Source: Zymoseptoria tritici IPO323
Taxonomy: Eukaryota; Ascomycota; Dothideomycetes; Mycosphaerellales; Mycosphaerellaceae
Direction: 5' to 3'
DNA length: 64,000 bases
NCBI RefSeq assembly: GCF_000219625.1
Contig: NC_018217.1
Coordinates: forward strand, 1,550,001-1,614,000
Below, in pieces: positions 62,580 through 64,000 of this stretch (position 1 is the stretch's first letter; every line of letters begins with the position of its first letter). The translations under genes were made by a program, and so were the position numbers. The notes beneath the pieces are model-generated. The model did no database searches and had not been told where the DNA came from. It was given only the letters and a program-made list of their open reading frames with translations.

Positions 62580-64000
62580 ATGGCATCAAACGCTGTTCCA
62601 AAGTTCGGAAGCTTCAAGCCGAAAACGAAGTCGGAGTCGAAACAAGACTCCAAGCCAGATTCCCGGTCCTCAGGACGTAGCAGTCACCACAAAGCCAAGG
62701 AACGCTCTCTTCCCGATGATGGAAGGACGAGGCGCAGGGAACATGATGATAGCCACGGTCGTCAAACATCCTCTCTGGACAAGAAACATGCAGAAGCTCT
62801 CTGGGAGCCGGAACGCAAGCATCAGAAACTCACGGATGCGCCGCGAGCAGCAGAGCTGGACGAATTCGAAGAGTCAACCCAGTTTATCGTTGACCGGCGA
62901 GGGGACGCAAAGAACGCCGTCTATGGCAGCCTACACCGGTACAACATCCCAGCGTATCACCGAACAGGCTATGGAAATGTGATCGGCGGGCTCTCCTCCA
63001 AGATTGATCGTGAAGCTAGTGATGGGAAGGAGGTCAGTCTCGTGAGTTCGCTCAAGCCTCGTGTGCGCTCAAACTCATCCCGAGTGTTGTCCTCAAAGTA
63101 CGGAAAGGATTCAGAAACCAAGCTCCGCTTCATAACCGCACAAAGTGACCAGGCAGACGATCGTCCTGGCAGTGACTTCATCGAGATCACGAGAGCGAAG
63201 CGTCGAGAACACGATTACGACGGCGCCGACGATCAGAGCGGCAGTGTGGACTATCGTTCTATCGATGGAAAGGCAAAGGCGAACGATCCTTCAATCGACG
63301 ATGACCTGGAAGTGGTCGACTCTGATGATAATGCCAGCACTGACCTTGAGCTGCGCACACGGCAAGAAAGTGCCGTACTTTCCAAGAAAGCTAAAGCCAA
63401 TCCCAAGTCTCTGGAAGCGTGGCTAGCGCTAGCAGAGCATCAAAGCAAGCTGGTCCGGCCCGGCATTGATGTCTCTTCATTGACGAGCTCCGAACGACGC
63501 ACTCTTGCCGATCTCAGGTTGTCAATCTTCAATGAAGCATCAAAGCATATTTCACCAGGGACAGCTGGCCGAGAGTCCCTGCTCAGTGCCATGGTCGATG
63601 AAGGCAGGCTTGTGTGGGATAACGCCAAATTGGCTTCGAAGTGGAAGGAAGCACTGGTCGAACAAAATTCTAGCGTCCTGCTATGGGCCAAATATCTCAA
63701 CTTTGTTCAGGACAGCCAGTCCAATTTCCGTTACGAGACCTGCAAGCATGCCTACGTGGAGTGTCTCAACATCCTTCATAGGGCTTGCGAAAGTGCCAAC
63801 GATGCGAGCAGGCCGGAGATCAGCAGGATTCAGATCTACCTTCTTCTCCGCTTCACGGTATTCGTTCGTGGGGCTGGCTACGACGAGCTCGCCATAGCTA
63901 TCTGGCAAGCTCTGATTGAGATGCACTTCTTTGCGCCATCTTCGCTATCCTCGGCCGGTGTTTCGGAGCGATTGTCGTCCCTAGAAGAGTTCTGGGAGAG
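62580..64000 (+). CDS. NRDE2: NRDE2-family nuclear protein, N-terminal 473 codons, runs off the window
   Basis: Start ATG 62580 (MASNAVPKFGSFKPKTKSES), frame open to the window end. The first 120 residues are Ser/Lys/Arg rich. Then the NRDE2 signature FEESTQFIVDRRGDAKNAVY, GSLHRYNIPAYHRTGYGNVI. A second disordered part is followed at about 275 by the HAT/TPR-like block that defines the family: NPKSLEAWLALAEHQSKLVR, ERRTLADLRLSIFNEASKHI, WKEALVEQNSSVLLWAKYLN, and helix pairs up to the edge. NRDE2 is a nuclear partner of the MTR4 helicase and exosome, and of nuclear RNAi in worms and fission yeast (Nrl1). No intron is needed in the visible part. The C-terminal half is outside the window. Confidence 0.9.
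   Translation, partial: MASNAVPKFGSFKPKTKSESKQDSKPDSRSSGRSSHHKAKERSLPDDGRTRRREHDDSHGRQTSSLDKKHAEALWEPERKHQKLTDAPRAAELDEFEESTQFIVDRRGDAKNAVYGSLHRYNIPAYHRTGYGNVIGGLSSKIDREASDGKEVSLVSSLKPRVRSNSSRVLSSKYGKDSETKLRFITAQSDQADDRPGSDFIEITRAKRREHDYDGADDQSGSVDYRSIDGKAKANDPSIDDDLEVVDSDDNASTDLELRTRQESAVLSKKAKANPKSLEAWLALAEHQSKLVRPGIDVSSLTSSERRTLADLRLSIFNEASKHISPGTAGRESLLSAMVDEGRLVWDNAKLASKWKEALVEQNSSVLLWAKYLNFVQDSQSNFRYETCKHAYVECLNILHRACESANDASRPEISRIQIYLLLRFTVFVRGAGYDELAIAIWQALIEMHFFAPSSLSSAGVSERLSSLEEFWE

Overview
The window is nuclear DNA of a filamentous ascomycete, most likely a dothideomycete. Genes are dense on both strands. Introns are mostly 47-60 nt with GTRNGT donors and CTRAC-like branch points. 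The proteins are recognisably Pezizomycotina (DUF4045-gelsolin, LCHN/DENND11, UTP10, DUF1989, Zn2Cys6 regulator). The one transposon relic carries a RIP-like signature (CpA to TpA, no TGA stops). Class-level placement is inference.

Layout. 0-9.3 kb: start of an APC4-like gene, COPI delta subunit, a very acidic nuclear protein, a large F-box protein. 9.8-14.4 kb: three small coiled-coil genes of unknown function in a row. 14.7-20.4 kb: one three-exon DUF4045-gelsolin gene that otherwise looks like three separate ORFs. 20.9-25.4 kb: six-exon ARL2 GTPase, a GNAT-tailed protein, a small secreted cysteine-rich protein. 25.9-34.4 kb: TAF4, the YSH1/CPSF73 mRNA 3'-end endonuclease, LEU2-type isopropylmalate dehydrogenase, and an SRA-YDG protein divergent from LEU2. 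34.6-37.1 kb: a zinc alcohol/polyol dehydrogenase and a DUF1989 protein.

37.2-41.9 kb: a 4.65-kb terminal-inverted-repeat element with perfect 38-bp TIRs ending in TA. It holds two convergent dead genes: a DDE_3 Tc1/mariner-type transposase and an unknown accessory gene. Its left end lies 129 bp upstream of the DUF1989 start codon.

42.2-49.7 kb: APH-type phosphotransferase, MFS sugar-type transporter and Zn2Cys6 regulator, the accessory-looking part of the window. 50.7-64 kb: ATP12, an HSL-type hydrolase, a degenerate 34-bp minisatellite, an F-box protein, LCHN/DENND11-like DENN protein, UTP10, and the 5' part of NRDE2 divergent from UTP10.

Most conserved genes are unconnected housekeeping functions (secretion, transcription, RNA processing, ribosome biogenesis, leucine synthesis). 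The most unusual content is the two-gene transposon, the SRA-domain protein with a diverged base pocket, and the exon reconstructions. Splice sites were deduced by eye from frame, consensus and family alignment, without transcript data.
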